This document shows, in pieces, positions 1-13,265 of a DNA stretch of 64,000 nt. The stretch's first letter is position 1. The number at the start of each line of letters is the position of its first letter. The translations under genes and the position numbers were made by a program. This stretch comes from Pleurotus djamor (lineage: Eukaryota > Basidiomycota > Agaricomycetes > Agaricales > Pleurotaceae), in contig JAPEVF010000114.1 of NCBI GenBank assembly GCA_029747585.1, positions 40,663 to 104,662 on the forward strand. Reading direction: 5' to 3'. The notes below the pieces were generated by a model. That model had not been told where the DNA came from. It made no database searches and saw only the letters and a list, made by a program, of their open reading frames with translations.

Positions 1-2
1 AC

Positions 3-1135
3 CCCGTTCCCGCCCAATTGTTTGCTTGTCCATCCATAACATCTTTCTCCCTTGCAGGCCAGACAGAAAACAACCACAGATATGAGCTCGTGCTGCAGAA
101 CCTTCCTGTTTGGGCGCCGAATCTGGAGACTNCTTTTTTTTGTTTGATACTCCCAATGATCAATCCCTTCAGGATGCCCTTATTGAGGTTCTCCCAAGTC
201 TACGATCCATCCACAAACTTGACATCCCCATGAAGCACCTTACGCACGACATCATCGAGGTTGTTTCGCAATTGCCTCTGTTGAGCTGGTTCAAAGGGTG
301 TGGGCCTGTTCCTCATACGTACGACTTGGGAAGTCTCTCCAACCACCTCCGTTCAGGGAGCTTTCCCGCCTTGGAACATCTCCAACTGGACGCATGCTTG
401 GAGCAGTTTAGGACGTTCCTTCAATCGTGGGTTCCACCCACATCTCTCAGAATCCTTTCCCTCGTGGAATACACAGCAGTCCTACCCGAGAACTATCCAG
501 CCATCATTGAATGGGTCGCTTCTCATACACCGTGGCTTGAGTCTTTGTCAATTGGATACGAGGACAGAGAGTTAATTGAACGCATTGACCAATATGATGA
601 TCCTCTGCCGTTTTCGGTCCTCGAACCGCTGTTCTCACTCAAGCACCTATCGTCCTTGACCATCTCATATCCTGTTCCGTTCGCGATGCGCGAGGACGAG
701 CTGGTCGCTCTTGCTACGGCTCTCCCCTTACTCCGTCATCTGGATATAGGCACCATTGATCCACCTTGCCCCGACTCACGGCCGTCCCTTTGTCTATCCG
801 CCCTGTCATCCATTGCGCCTTTATGCACGGCGCTCGAATCTCTTTGCATTTATCTGGCTTTTTTCGAAGGACCTTTGCGAAAGGTTAAGACGCCAAGCGT
901 CCCTTTCAAGTCCTTAGCTTCGCTTGCTGTTGGATATTCCCCCATACGTCGTCCCATCTCCGTTTCTCTCTTCTTGAGCAGGATACTACCTGACTTCTGT
1001 GACTTGGACTACACACCCTTGGATGGACATGACGATGAGGAACGGGTTCAAGAATGGGGAGAGGCGGCTTTGGTCTTAGAGGTCACTCGGATAACCCGTC
1101 GTGAGATGAAGAAGAATTGCAATTGTTCCTGTTGA
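3..1135 (+). CDS. F-box/LRR-like protein, 5' partial
   Basis: This is the second exon of an F-box/LRR-like gene whose first exon lies outside the window. The product has amphipathic leucine-rich segments and the family landmarks seen in the paralogs downstream and at 18-22 kb: LFAxPSIT near the start, a YELxLxxLP segment, LEVLPSLR-like and PLLRHL segments, and a VSLFLSRILPxFC signature near the end. An N at base 132, next to a run of eight T, separates two reading frames. Upstream the family frame ends in WAPNLET; downstream it resumes with FDTPNDQSLQDAL, so the break is most likely a base-call artefact. The usual role of such proteins is substrate recognition in SCF ubiquitin ligases, but the F-box part itself is not visible here. 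Confidence 0.75.
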
Positions 1136-1240
1136 TTGATCATCACACAACTGAATATGTCTTGACACTAATAAATTGGCACACGTATTCTTCCTTGCAT
1201 ACCTCAAAATGAAAACGAGGAGACGAGTATGGGTTGGTTA

Positions 1241-1262
1241 GGGGCTACCGCGACCACGTGAT
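1241..1262 (+). promoter_or_regulatory. Shared F-box promoter element, copy 1
   Basis: The motif GGGGCTACCGCGACCACGTG followed by AT starts 86 bp before the ATG of the next F-box gene. Closely similar motifs occur at nearly the same distance before the next two paralogs. The CACGTG core is an E-box, the site type bound by bHLH factors. The regulatory role is inferred from conservation alone. Confidence 0.45.
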
Positions 1263-1326
1263 GCCCTAGGTCACCGGTCGGCGGGCACCAAAAGCTGAAG
1301 CTCCTCCCACCACCACCTAAATCACA

Positions 1327-2974
1327 ATGGCCACTAGCCGCGTCGTTTATCTACCTGAATTCCTCATCGGTCTATTCAAACAAATTTCTGAGGATCAATA
1401 TCGCAGCTGCGCGCTAGTATGCACGGCCTGGTCGGACCTCGTATTGGATCTCATATGGCGCGAAATTCATGGATACAACTTGAAGAGGCTATTTCAACTT
1501 CTGGCGCCCCTTGTAAATGATGAAGAAGGGAAATGCTTTGTATGTAAGCTTCCAGAGTGCTCCGTGAATCTATTCTTATACACGGTTCTTTGATATGTTT
1601 TTTCGTCATTTTACACAGTACTTTTCTCGACCAATCCAACTGGATGATTGGGACACTTTCAAAAAGTATAGCCATAGGGTCCGGGTGCTGAGCTGCGACT
1701 CTCATCGTCTCCACCCCTCTGTCTTCGCGATTGTCGCATCGGTATGTCCGTATGCTGGACCCCTACTCCCAAATCTCTGCGAATTGCAGAGCAACCACGA
1801 CTTCAACGTGACGCATCTTTTTGCCAGCAGCCGCGGCCTATCATTAACAGCACATAACTCTAATATAACAACATATGAACTTCACTCCTACAGTGCGCTG
1901 GAAAAAGAACTCGAGCTCGTTGTTCAGTATATCCCGGTCTGGATGCCAAATATCCAGACTATGTCATTCCACCCAACCCCGGAAATGGATCTCTCGCAAG
2001 TAACAACTCAAATCATCCCGGAATTGCGGTTCCTGCATACGCTTGACATTCAAATGTCTCATCTCACGTCTGAAGTCACCGATGCACTCGCGGAATTGCC
2101 GTTGCTAAGGTCGCTGTGCGGGACTGGTATGAACGATAACTCGCATCTCGCCTTCTCTGACGAGCTAGAGCCAGAGAGTTTTCCGGTCCTGGAAACGCTC
2201 AAGCTTACCATGTCTATGGAAAGGACTGCTCTGTGCTTCGATTCGGAATTCACTCCCCCGTGTCTCAAGACCTTGTCTATTGAAGCGTGCTATGACGCAC
2301 ATGGGGAGCACTATGCATCCACCATCGAATGGGTTGGCGGTCAGCTACCTTTGATCGAGTCGTTGACGATATATGTTGATGCTGAAGATGGGATGGGAAT
2401 GTACGAGCATCCAGACGAGCAGACCCAGCTTTTGCTTTCGGCAATGAAGCCGCTGTACACCTGTACTCGTCTATCTTCACTCACCATATCATACCCCATC
2501 CCTATTGTCATGGAAGAGGATGAACTCGTCGCTCTCGTGACGGCCCTTCCAACCCTCCGCCGCCTAAGCCTAGGCCAGTTCCAAATCATGCTTCCTCCCA
2601 GTAAATCGATCACAAACACATTCGCTTCTGGAATCTCCCCGTCAATCCTCCCCATCCTCGCCCCCTTGTGTCCATCCCTCGAATACCTCTCCCTCTACAT
2701 GTCGTTCAGAAACTTGTCGAATTCCGAGTCCCTCCCCGTCGTCAATGCCAGTACGCGTTTTAAGAGCTTACGAACGTTTGATGTATGGGAGTCGTCGTTT
2801 AAGAGATCGAGTGTTATGGTCGTTGCGTTATTCTTGAGCAGGATATTACCGAGCTTCTGTGAGGTTGAGTACCGGAAGAGAGAGGAGGTCGCGACTGTGT
2901 GGAAGCGCGTGGTGGAGGCACTGAAGATCATCCGGATGGCTCAAGGCGATGTGGCGGTTGAAAAGTCGTCGTGA
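1327..2974 (+). CDS. F-box/LRR-like protein (522 aa)
   Basis: There are two exons, 1327-1539 and 1619-2974, joined at a GTATGT...CACAG intron in phase 0. The N-terminus MATSRVVYLPEFLIGLFKQ followed by CALVCTAWSDLVLDLIWREI is a degenerate F-box, and LFQLLAPL closes it. The remainder is a leucine-rich C-terminal region with irregular repeats ending in VALFLSRILPSFC. F-box proteins normally link substrates to SKP1 in SCF E3 ligases; the substrate is unknown. The gene is the second of four tandem paralogs in one direction with the same intron position. It shares its MATSRVV start and promoter element with the next two. Confidence 0.85.
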
Positions 2975-3219
2975 CATGACCCCCTTACACGACTGAAGGA
3001 ATACCGTTTAAATGTAGAACCGTGAACGGTCTCCCCAGGCTGCGACGCCGAGCGAGCTGCATCATTGAAAACGTATTTAGGACAACCCTCCACCAAGGGA
3101 TTCTAGCTGGGACATACGCAGTATATAACTCTTGATACACTCAGATGGCGACTACATTTCACGTCCTCTGATGCCTCCCTTTGTCCCAGCCGAGGAAAGA
3201 CAATTCCTCTGGTACACCA

Positions 3220-3242
3220 GGGGCTTTCGCGGCCATGTGACC
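3220..3242 (+). promoter_or_regulatory. Shared F-box promoter element, copy 2
   Basis: GGGGCTTTCGCGGCCATGTG followed by ACC begins 87 bp before the ATG at 3307. Compared with copy 1 the E-box core is CATGTG instead of CACGTG, while the GGGGCT and CGCG blocks are kept. The rest of the 330-bp spacer between the neighbouring genes shows nothing else I can name. Confidence 0.45.
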
Positions 3243-3306
3243 TACATACCTAACATATTGCACCGACAAACAGAATCCGGATTCCGATTCATCCCAAACT
3301 CTACCA

Positions 3307-4969
3307 ATGGCCACTAGTCGCGTCGTCGTCCTACCCGAATTTCTTATTGGCCTTTTCAAGCAAACTCACGACAATGACTATGCTAGCTGCGCCTTGGTGT
3401 GCAAGCTTTGGTCGGATTTCGTTTTGGACTGTGCATGGCGCAAAATCAGTGATGACTCCATGGGGCCCAGTCTTAGGAAGCTTTTTCAACTTCTCGCGCC
3501 CCTCTGCCTCGACGAGAGGAAGAGGCGCTATGTGAGTATCTTCCTAAATTATCCTGAAGATACGCTATTCAATTCGATGCATTTTCTCTGTTCTACCTAG
3601 TACTTTTCTCGGCCGATCAGACCCGCCGACTGGGACATATTCAAAAANGTACTACCACAGAATACGAACCATAAACTGCCAATTTCACGGCATCCACTCG
3701 TCCGTCTTCGCTGCCGTCGTGTCTACATGTCCATATCCAGGACCCCTACTCCCAAACCTCTGCGAATTGATCAGTGACTCCAGCTTTGATGTTATCAACG
3801 TGTTTGCCAGCAACCGAGGTCTATCCTCTTCGTCCTCTTCGAACCTCAAAATAACGGCATATCATCTTTTCAACTGCACTGGAGGGAAGGAGCTCAAACT
3901 CATCGTTCGGCATATCCCTCTCTGGATGCCGAATATCCGGTCTATGACATTCCAATCGAGCACAGAAGACGAACTAACCAAAGAAATGACGGAGATTATT
4001 CCGAAGCTGAGGTTTCTGAATACGCTTCATATCCAAATGGCTTATCTTACACCCAAGGTCACCGAAGCACTCGCGCGGCTACCCTGTCTAAGGTTGCTGA
4101 GTGGAGATGGTTCGTATGATGATCTGGAGTATGTCTTTTCTGACAAACTGCAGCCGGAGAGTTTTCCGGTCTTGGAAGAGCTCAGCTTGTTCATGGACAT
4201 GGATAGGACTGCTGTGTGCTTCAGCTCGTCATTCGCTCCTACTTGCCTCAAGAATCTTTCAATTGGCGCGCGTTACGCTGTACCTGCAACGAGTTTTGCA
4301 TCCACCATTCATTGGGCCGCTTGCCAAACGCCTTTACTCGAATCCCTGTCGATATGCGTCGATCCTGAAGACCCCATGGGGCCGTTTGAAGCTGTGGAAG
4401 ACATACTCCCGTTATTGCTTTCGGTCATGCGGCCGCTGTATACATGTGCTCACTTATCCTCACTCGCGATCTCTTACTCCATACCTATATCAATGGAAGA
4501 GTCCGAGCTCATCGCTTTGGTGACAGCCCTTCCTACCCTCCGTCGCTTAGACCTAGGTCAATTCCAAACCATCCCTCCTACGGACACGGACAACTCAAAC
4601 TCCACTTCTTCCCCCTCGCAACCTGGCATCTCCTCCTCATTCCTTCCTACCCTTGCTCCCCTCTGCGCATCCTTGGAATTTCTCTGCCTCTATATATCAT
4701 TCAACAACCTGTCAAACCCCGAATCCCTGCCCGTCGTCACCACGCGCTTCAAGAGCTTACGAACGTTCGATGTATGGCAATCGCCATGCAAGGACTCGAG
4801 TCCTGTTGTTGCCGCGTTGTTCATGGGTAGGCTGCTACCGAGCTTCTGTGAGCTGACATATAGGAAGACGAGACGCTCAGCGTGGAAGGATGTGATTTCT
4901 GCACTGCAGGTCGTTCGGATGGCTCGGAGTGACGGGGTGGAAGAGTGTGGTTCAACGTTGGCGTGCTGA
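3307..4969 (+). CDS. F-box/LRR-like protein (about 530 aa, apparent frameshift at an N)
   Basis: The exons are 3307-3531 and 3601-4969. The F-box starts MATSRVVVLPEFLIGLFKQ and includes CALVCKLWSDFVLDCAWRKI; the leucine-rich C-terminal part ends in VAALFMGRLLPSFCEL. The second exon opens with YFSRPI as in the paralogs, but after five A an N at 3648 shifts the frame by one. Ignoring that base restores the family sequence through to the stop, so I regard the gene as intact and the N as a homopolymer call error. The third tandem paralog, it keeps the intron position and phase of its neighbours. Likely role: SCF substrate receptor, substrate unknown. Confidence 0.8.
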
Positions 4970-5348
4970 CCGTGAAACGAGGCCATGAATGCTGGAACTT
5001 GTATGTCACTCGAGGAACCACTCTAGAAGGCTCTCCCGAAGATAAATATACTAATAGGGATGCCTTTCCCCAGAGTCGCGTGTTCAAATTAGTTTTCATT
5101 TTCGCTGGGAGGAATGCTATTCGGGCTCACTACCGATTTTGAACATTCCATCAGCTCTAAGCTGGCTCTTCTAGTCCTCCATTTGTAGTTCTTTTTGTCC
5201 TGCCGAACCAACACGAACGTCTCAGTTCAAGTTGGTCGTAGTCTGAGGCCAATTAGGGGCAGCTATCGCGACCATGTGACCGCGCACTGCACCTGCCAGG
5301 CCGCGCAATCTTTGCGGTTCTTGAGTCTTGACTCAAACCACCATCGCG
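4970..5348. other. Spacer between F-box paralogs
   Basis: This 379-bp spacer contains the third copy of the shared promoter element (annotated separately). I see no coding sequence that resembles a real exon. Confidence 0.5.
5256..5281 (+). promoter_or_regulatory. Shared F-box promoter element, copy 3
   Basis: GGGGCAGCTATCGCGACC followed by ATGTGACC begins 93 bp before the ATG at 5349. The GGGGC, CGCGACC and ATGTGACC blocks align with copies 1 and 2, with a slightly longer spacer between the first two. Confidence 0.4.
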
Positions 5349-6951
5349 ATGGCCACCAGCCGCGTCGTCTTCCTTCCCGAATTCCTCATCGGACTTTTCA
5401 AATATCTTACAGAGAGAGATTACGCCCGCTGTGCGTTAGTATGCAAGGTCTGGTCAGACCTCGTGTTGGACTGTGCCTGGCGCGAAATCCGTAGCTTCTG
5501 GCTTTACAAGCTGTTCCAACTCTTAGCTCCCCTTGCTCAGGACAATGAGAGTAATCTAAATGTACGTAAACCTTGCAAAGAACCATTTCTTCATAGTTGA
5601 TAATGGTCTTTGAGTCTAGTACTTTGCTCGGCCAATCCACCCCGGGGCTTGGGAGGTATTCAAGAAATACAGCCGTAGGATTCGGGTTTTGGACTGTGAC
5701 AACCACGATCTCCATTCTTCTGTCTTTTCCTTGGTTGCGTCTACTTGCCCGTTTCCAGGACCCCTGCTACCAAACCTTTGCGAGTTCACCAGCGGCTCCG
5801 ATTTCAATGTGACTCAGTTGTTCGCTAGCACCCGCGGTCCAAGTCCGTCATCTTCCAACATAACGACATATCACCTCGAAAACGACTGTTCGAAGGGGAG
5901 AGAACTCGAACTCACTGTACAGTTTATCCCTGAATGGATGCCGAATATACAGCATATGACGTTGGATCCTGACACGGAAGCTGAGTTCTCGCAAGAGCTC
6001 GCTGGGATCATCCCGAAGCTGCAGTGTTTGCAGACGCTCAAAATCCATATGTATCACCTCTCCGCTGAAGTCTCCAAAGCTCTTTCCGAGTCGCCGTCGC
6101 TGAAATCGCTCACTGGCCATGGTCACCATCAGAACATGGACGACATCTTCTTACTCGAACTCCATGCAGAAAGCTTCCCTGCTCTGGAACACCTCGAGCT
6201 TCCCATATCATTGGATCGGTTCGCCGCCCGCTTGAACTCTGCATTCTCTCCTCGATGTCTCAAGACATTGTCGCTCACGGCCTACTACGACGCGGACGCA
6301 AAGAGCTATGAATCGATCATTCGATGGGCCGCTCGTCAAGTGCCGTTACTCGAGTCATTGTCGATAAGCATTGACGATGAAGATGAGACGAAGATGTATG
6401 AAGAAGTCAAGAAACCAATGCTATTTTCGGGTCTCAAGCCATTGTATACGTGCAAACACCTATCGTCACTTGAGATATCGCACCCCCTGCCCATCAATAC
6501 AGAAGAGTGTGACCTCGTCGCGCTCGTCACGGCCCTTCCATCGCTCCGCCACTTGAACCTTGGCCAGTTTATTCGCATCCCGCCCAACACAAAACCATCC
6601 ATCTCCCTATCTACCCTCGCCGTCCTTGCCCCATTATGCCCATCCCTGGAGTTTCTCTGCCTCTACATCTCATTCAGTCCCTCGTCGAATCCGAAAGCAT
6701 TGCCCGTTGTTAAGGTGCCTTTCAAGAGCCTACAGACATTGGATGTTTGGGAGTCGCCTTGCAAGACTTCGAGTTCTGCTAGTGTGGCGTTGTTCTTGAG
6801 CAGGGTCTTGCCGCGATCTTGCAATGTTGCGTACAGGAAGAAGACTAGGGATACAACATGGCACCAAGTCGGTTCCGTTTTGAAGGTCATCCGAATGGGC
6901 CAAGGCGATGTGGTGGGGAGGAGCGGTCTGCTCGCCGCTCGACCGCTATGA
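5349..6951 (+). CDS. F-box/LRR-like protein (514 aa)
   Basis: The two exons are 5349-5561 and 5620-6951, with a GTACGT donor and a phase 0 junction. The N-terminal F-box reads MATSRVVFLPEFLIGLFKY then CALVCKVWSDLVLDCAWREI; LFQLLAPL precedes the intron. The second exon starts YFARPI and carries leucine-rich repeats and the VALFLSRVLPRSC signature. It is the last of the four-gene tandem array. Its strong similarity in order and intron position to its neighbours indicates local duplication. Role as an SCF adaptor is inferred from the F-box only. Confidence 0.85.
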
Positions 6952-7161
6952 GGGATATGGCACAGTGAATGGCGGGAGAAGCAGAGAAAACTCTTGAATG
7001 CTGGGTTGTCGATTGGGTTGTCATATAAACGCAGATTTCCATGCTCGCAGTTGTGCGCGTGATGGAACCAAGCTTTCCGATGGATCTAGTGGATGGGTCC
7101 TGTACTTAATGATCATTGAAGACGAACTCGCAAGCCCTTCTTGACATCAATCCACCAAGCC

Positions 7162-7516
7162 TTATGGAGGCTTCCCATAAATAACCGCAGTCTCTGTATC
7201 CCCTGCCTTGCTAGCCAACGCCTTGTTCGCCTTTGAATCATAGGATGTTTCAACCGAGAGACATCGGATTCGAACGTTCGCGGCCTTCGAGAAACGGGGT
7301 CCCAGAAAACAACCCCCAATGTAGCCTCCATACGCGGCGTATCTTTGAGATACTGTATTGAAAACGTTCACAAGCCTAACTGCTTCGATGAAGTCACACT
7401 GAGGTACACTTTTACTCTCAGCACTCTCGCTATCCTTGCTAACCGCTTATTGAAGGTTGAAGGCTCAAATTTCATAGTCGACCGTCAAGTGACTTCCAAT
7501 TTTCCTGTATAATCAT
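7162..7516 (-). CDS. Possible small hypothetical protein (about 99 aa)
   Basis: A candidate two-exon gene: exon 1 at 7494-7516 (MIIQENW) and exon 2 at 7162-7438, with a 55-nt GTCACT...GGTTAG intron of typical length. The second exon is open for 92 codons and has a balanced composition (segments YAAYGGYIGGCFLGPRFSKA and TETAVIYGKPP before the stop). I recognise no family. The exon 2 frame looks coding; the start exon is weaker and could be wrong. Confidence 0.35.
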
Positions 7517-7937
7517 CTGAGCCCTCTCGAGACCAGTATATCTGGTAGATTTTGGGCTCCGGAAACACAGAAACTCCACCGAAGCAACAATCTTACAGCG
7601 ATTGGACTGGTGGTGACCTGTCCAGCAACACAGCCTTCCGGTCCCCCGTCCATCCCCAGCACAACATCTTTGTGGTTTCTCAACTACGTGAGTTCAGATC
7701 ACTATTTATTAGCGAGATGCCGTTCTCATCACCGCTAATCCTCACACGGGACGTGAACATGTAACCAGTGTTGATTGTACTTTCGTCGTAAAGAAGTGAC
7801 GACGGGGTAGAGCAGGGAAAGTAAGGAATATAGCGATGACAGTGTGTTGATGGACGAAGGAACGATAGTGCGTAGTGAAACAATGACCCCAAAATTGATT
7901 GAGACCGATGAATTGTGTGGCGTAAGAAAACAAAATA
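7517..7937. other. Spacer without recognised feature
   Basis: About 420 bp between the possible small gene and the tRNA-Ala gene. No convincing exon, repeat or RNA was seen here. Confidence 0.5.
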
Positions 7938-8021
7938 TGGACACATTGGGAATTGAACCCAACCCCTCCCGCAGACATGAACATGCTAAGCGGGCGTGAT
8001 AACCAACTACACCATGAGCCC
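7938..8021 (-). tRNA. tRNA-Ala (AGC) with 10-nt intron
   Basis: Read on the minus strand, the gene folds as a tRNA: acceptor GGGCTCA against TGTGTCC (one mismatch), D stem GTG/CAC, anticodon stem CCCGC/GCGGG, and T arm TTGGG-TTCAATT-CCCAA. The anticodon loop reads TTAGCA, a 10-nt intron TGTTCATGTC, then T, placing AGC as anticodon with the intron at the canonical 37/38 position. A T4 run follows the 3' end. A second copy with a different intron is at 42927-43010. Confidence 0.9.
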
Positions 8022-8388
8022 GCGGTGACAAGGTCTGACAAATACACCTACGATATTCTGGGCCTGAGTGAGTTTGCTACCAACCGAAACCACATCAATA
8101 TTCTTATTGTTGCGAACCAACCTACGACACAAGGAAATCCACCAAGTCATTCGCATTATCTCTAATACTATACACATCATTACTTGAGCTAACATGTTCA
8201 ATGGAGTTTCGGAAAAAAAANGGAAGAAAAAGGACAGCGAAGATAATAACCCTTCCTATGCTAACAAAGAAGTAAAAGCTGGCAAAAACAAACTTGGGGA
8301 AAACGAGGAGGGAGGGCAGGAGGAGGAAAAGGAGGGGGTAGGTAAAGTGTCCAAGGCGCTCCGAATTCCCTACAAAACCAACCTCAAG

Positions 8389-11169
<2,781 letters not shown>

Positions 11170-11566
11170 CGTCGTGGTGGTCGTAAAGCAAGCAGGGCAA
11201 GAACGTGATGCACGGCGGCAATTGATCTCTCGAGGTTTGTGAGTATTTGGCGCGATAAATTCCTGGCGACCTCCTTGACGATGATGCGATGGCTTGGTTG
11301 TATGGTCAGGACTTCAACTTGGGCTGTATACGGTTTGCAAGGAACTTGGAAAGCGATTGTGCCAGTGGAGGCAGTGACGCCTGCATGGAACGTCAGGCGG
11401 GGTTTCAAGCTGATTGCTAAATCTATGTGCATCATCCACATCTATGATTTCATTTTCCAAGTCCTCAATGCGGCTGTTATATGTATCTTATTTTGTGTAC
11501 CAGTGATACAGCTTCTGACTCAATGGTCCGACGGTGATGGTGATGATGAACAGCTCTTGCATATGT

Positions 11567-13007
11567 CTATGACCCAAAATACGCCTGTAGGACATACTGT
11601 GCGACATTAAAGCCAAGCAAAGAGGCGACATAACCCGTGAACAGAGGAAGAAGCGGTGAAAGAAGCAGCTCCGACCGCACGAGGAACGGCAATGCTGGTA
11701 ACAGACCGATTAATATAGGTTTCACGAATCGCACAAAACAAGACTAAACTCACCATTCAAGCCTAGATATACACCATAGATGTACTGCGCGAAGCTACAA
11801 CAGCAAAATCAATTACTACTTCAACTGCGGTGAAACGACAGACTACGCACGCGACAAGGTAAAGAGTGTTGCCCACCCAAAGGCACACCCAGATCTTCTT
11901 CAGGATGATCGGGAGAAGAAACAGCTGCGCGATGTACAGCGTCAAGAAAAGCGGAAAGAACGCATTGGTGTGTACATCGAACGCGTATGCCCATTCGACC
12001 GTCGAGTCGGCGGGTGTTGAATGGGATGGGGGAGATAGAAGTAGGCGGTTGGATGTGAACCTAAGGAGGGTTGAGAGTCAGACTGCACGAATTCACCAAG
12101 TTTACGCACCAGAGGATAGTTGCTACTACGATCCCGGTCAAAAGATAATCACGGATGACCATAAGAATGGCGAGCCATAATGCCTCCAATGGGCCCAAGG
12201 AATACACTACCGACCAGGCGATAGCAGACACTGGATACGCGGTCAGCGAAGCACGATAGCTGGAGTTGAACACGACGCACCGCACAGACACGCGCTTATC
12301 AATACGAGAATGGCTGGGTCATCCCGTGCCCAAGTGTTCTTGGTTTCTAAGCTCACGTCAAAAATACGCCTGTTCCAAGTAGATGAACCACTTACGTTTA
12401 TGAAAGTAGACGTTCCGATACCTGGAAAGACATGCAAAGTATTCAGAATTCGACCCAGAAAGACACCAATATTGAGAAGCAGCTAGTGAAGGATTCCGCA
12501 AGAGTTCGGGGACACGATTCGGAAGGGGATTCGGTCTTCAAGCCACTGCCTGAGTCGCATGAGTGGTATGACAGCCGTGATCCAGCTGTGCCCAGCATCA
12601 AGTACTCTGACATTCAGAAACGATGATTCGGGTCGAATCTTCCCATTTCCCGTGGCACTGGATGGGATACTGAATCCCCTCGCGCATCATCCCTCCAAAA
12701 TAAAGGCTGGGTCCTCTTCTGATTGTGTTCGCGAATCCGGGCCGATTCCCTCACTCTGAATCGTCACGAATAGACCACTGGCACTTACACTCTTTTGGGT
12801 GCCAGACAGAGGTATGTGAGCTGCCACGCGGCGAGCTCAAAGTCCTATCATCCCACCAGAAGTGAGAGCTAGAAAAGACACATTTGATCCATTACTCGCC
12901 ATTTGTTGAAACCGATGCAAACGCCTGAATATTACAGGAACGCGGTGCGACAAAGCACCTGGCGGTGACCTGCTGCCTGGAGAACCGTTCTCGGGAGAGT
13001 AAGACAT
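11567..13007 (-). CDS. UNC-50 family Golgi membrane protein (251 aa)
   Basis: Eight exons: 12900-13007, 12789-12844, 12396-12421, 12281-12346, 12110-12230, 11851-12060, 11754-11794 and 11567-11694. The UNC-50 landmarks appear in order: FRRLHRFQQMDFELAAWQ, YRNVYFHKQTKNTWARDDPA, VEWAYAFDVHTNAFFPLF, IWVCLWVGNTLYLV and a final hydrophobic YVASLLGFNVAQYVLQAYFGS end; about five membrane segments are visible. Members (yeast Gmh1) sit in the Golgi, bind Arf-GEF proteins and help receptor trafficking. The first intron appears to use a GC-AG border, and intron 2 is unusually long (367 nt). The 258 bp to the ATG at 13266 on the other strand form a shared divergent promoter. Confidence 0.93.
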
Positions 13008-13265
13008 TGAGCTTGGTATGACCAAGTTGATTGGCGGGCCTCTGGCGCGAAGGAAAGCCAGAACTGCGGCGAAAGTGTGCGACGGGGTTGGAGGAGGATG
13101 TCACGAACGATGACCAGACCGAGGTGTTCCCGTCGGAGGCCCAAACCAATGAAGCGGCGCTCAAAATAAATGAGACGCGCTGCCGCGCCCCCATCCTGAC
13201 TTGGAATTTTCGAAAACGCCCATTCTCCTCCTTCAAGCTTCATCCCTTCCTCCCACTCCGCCGCG

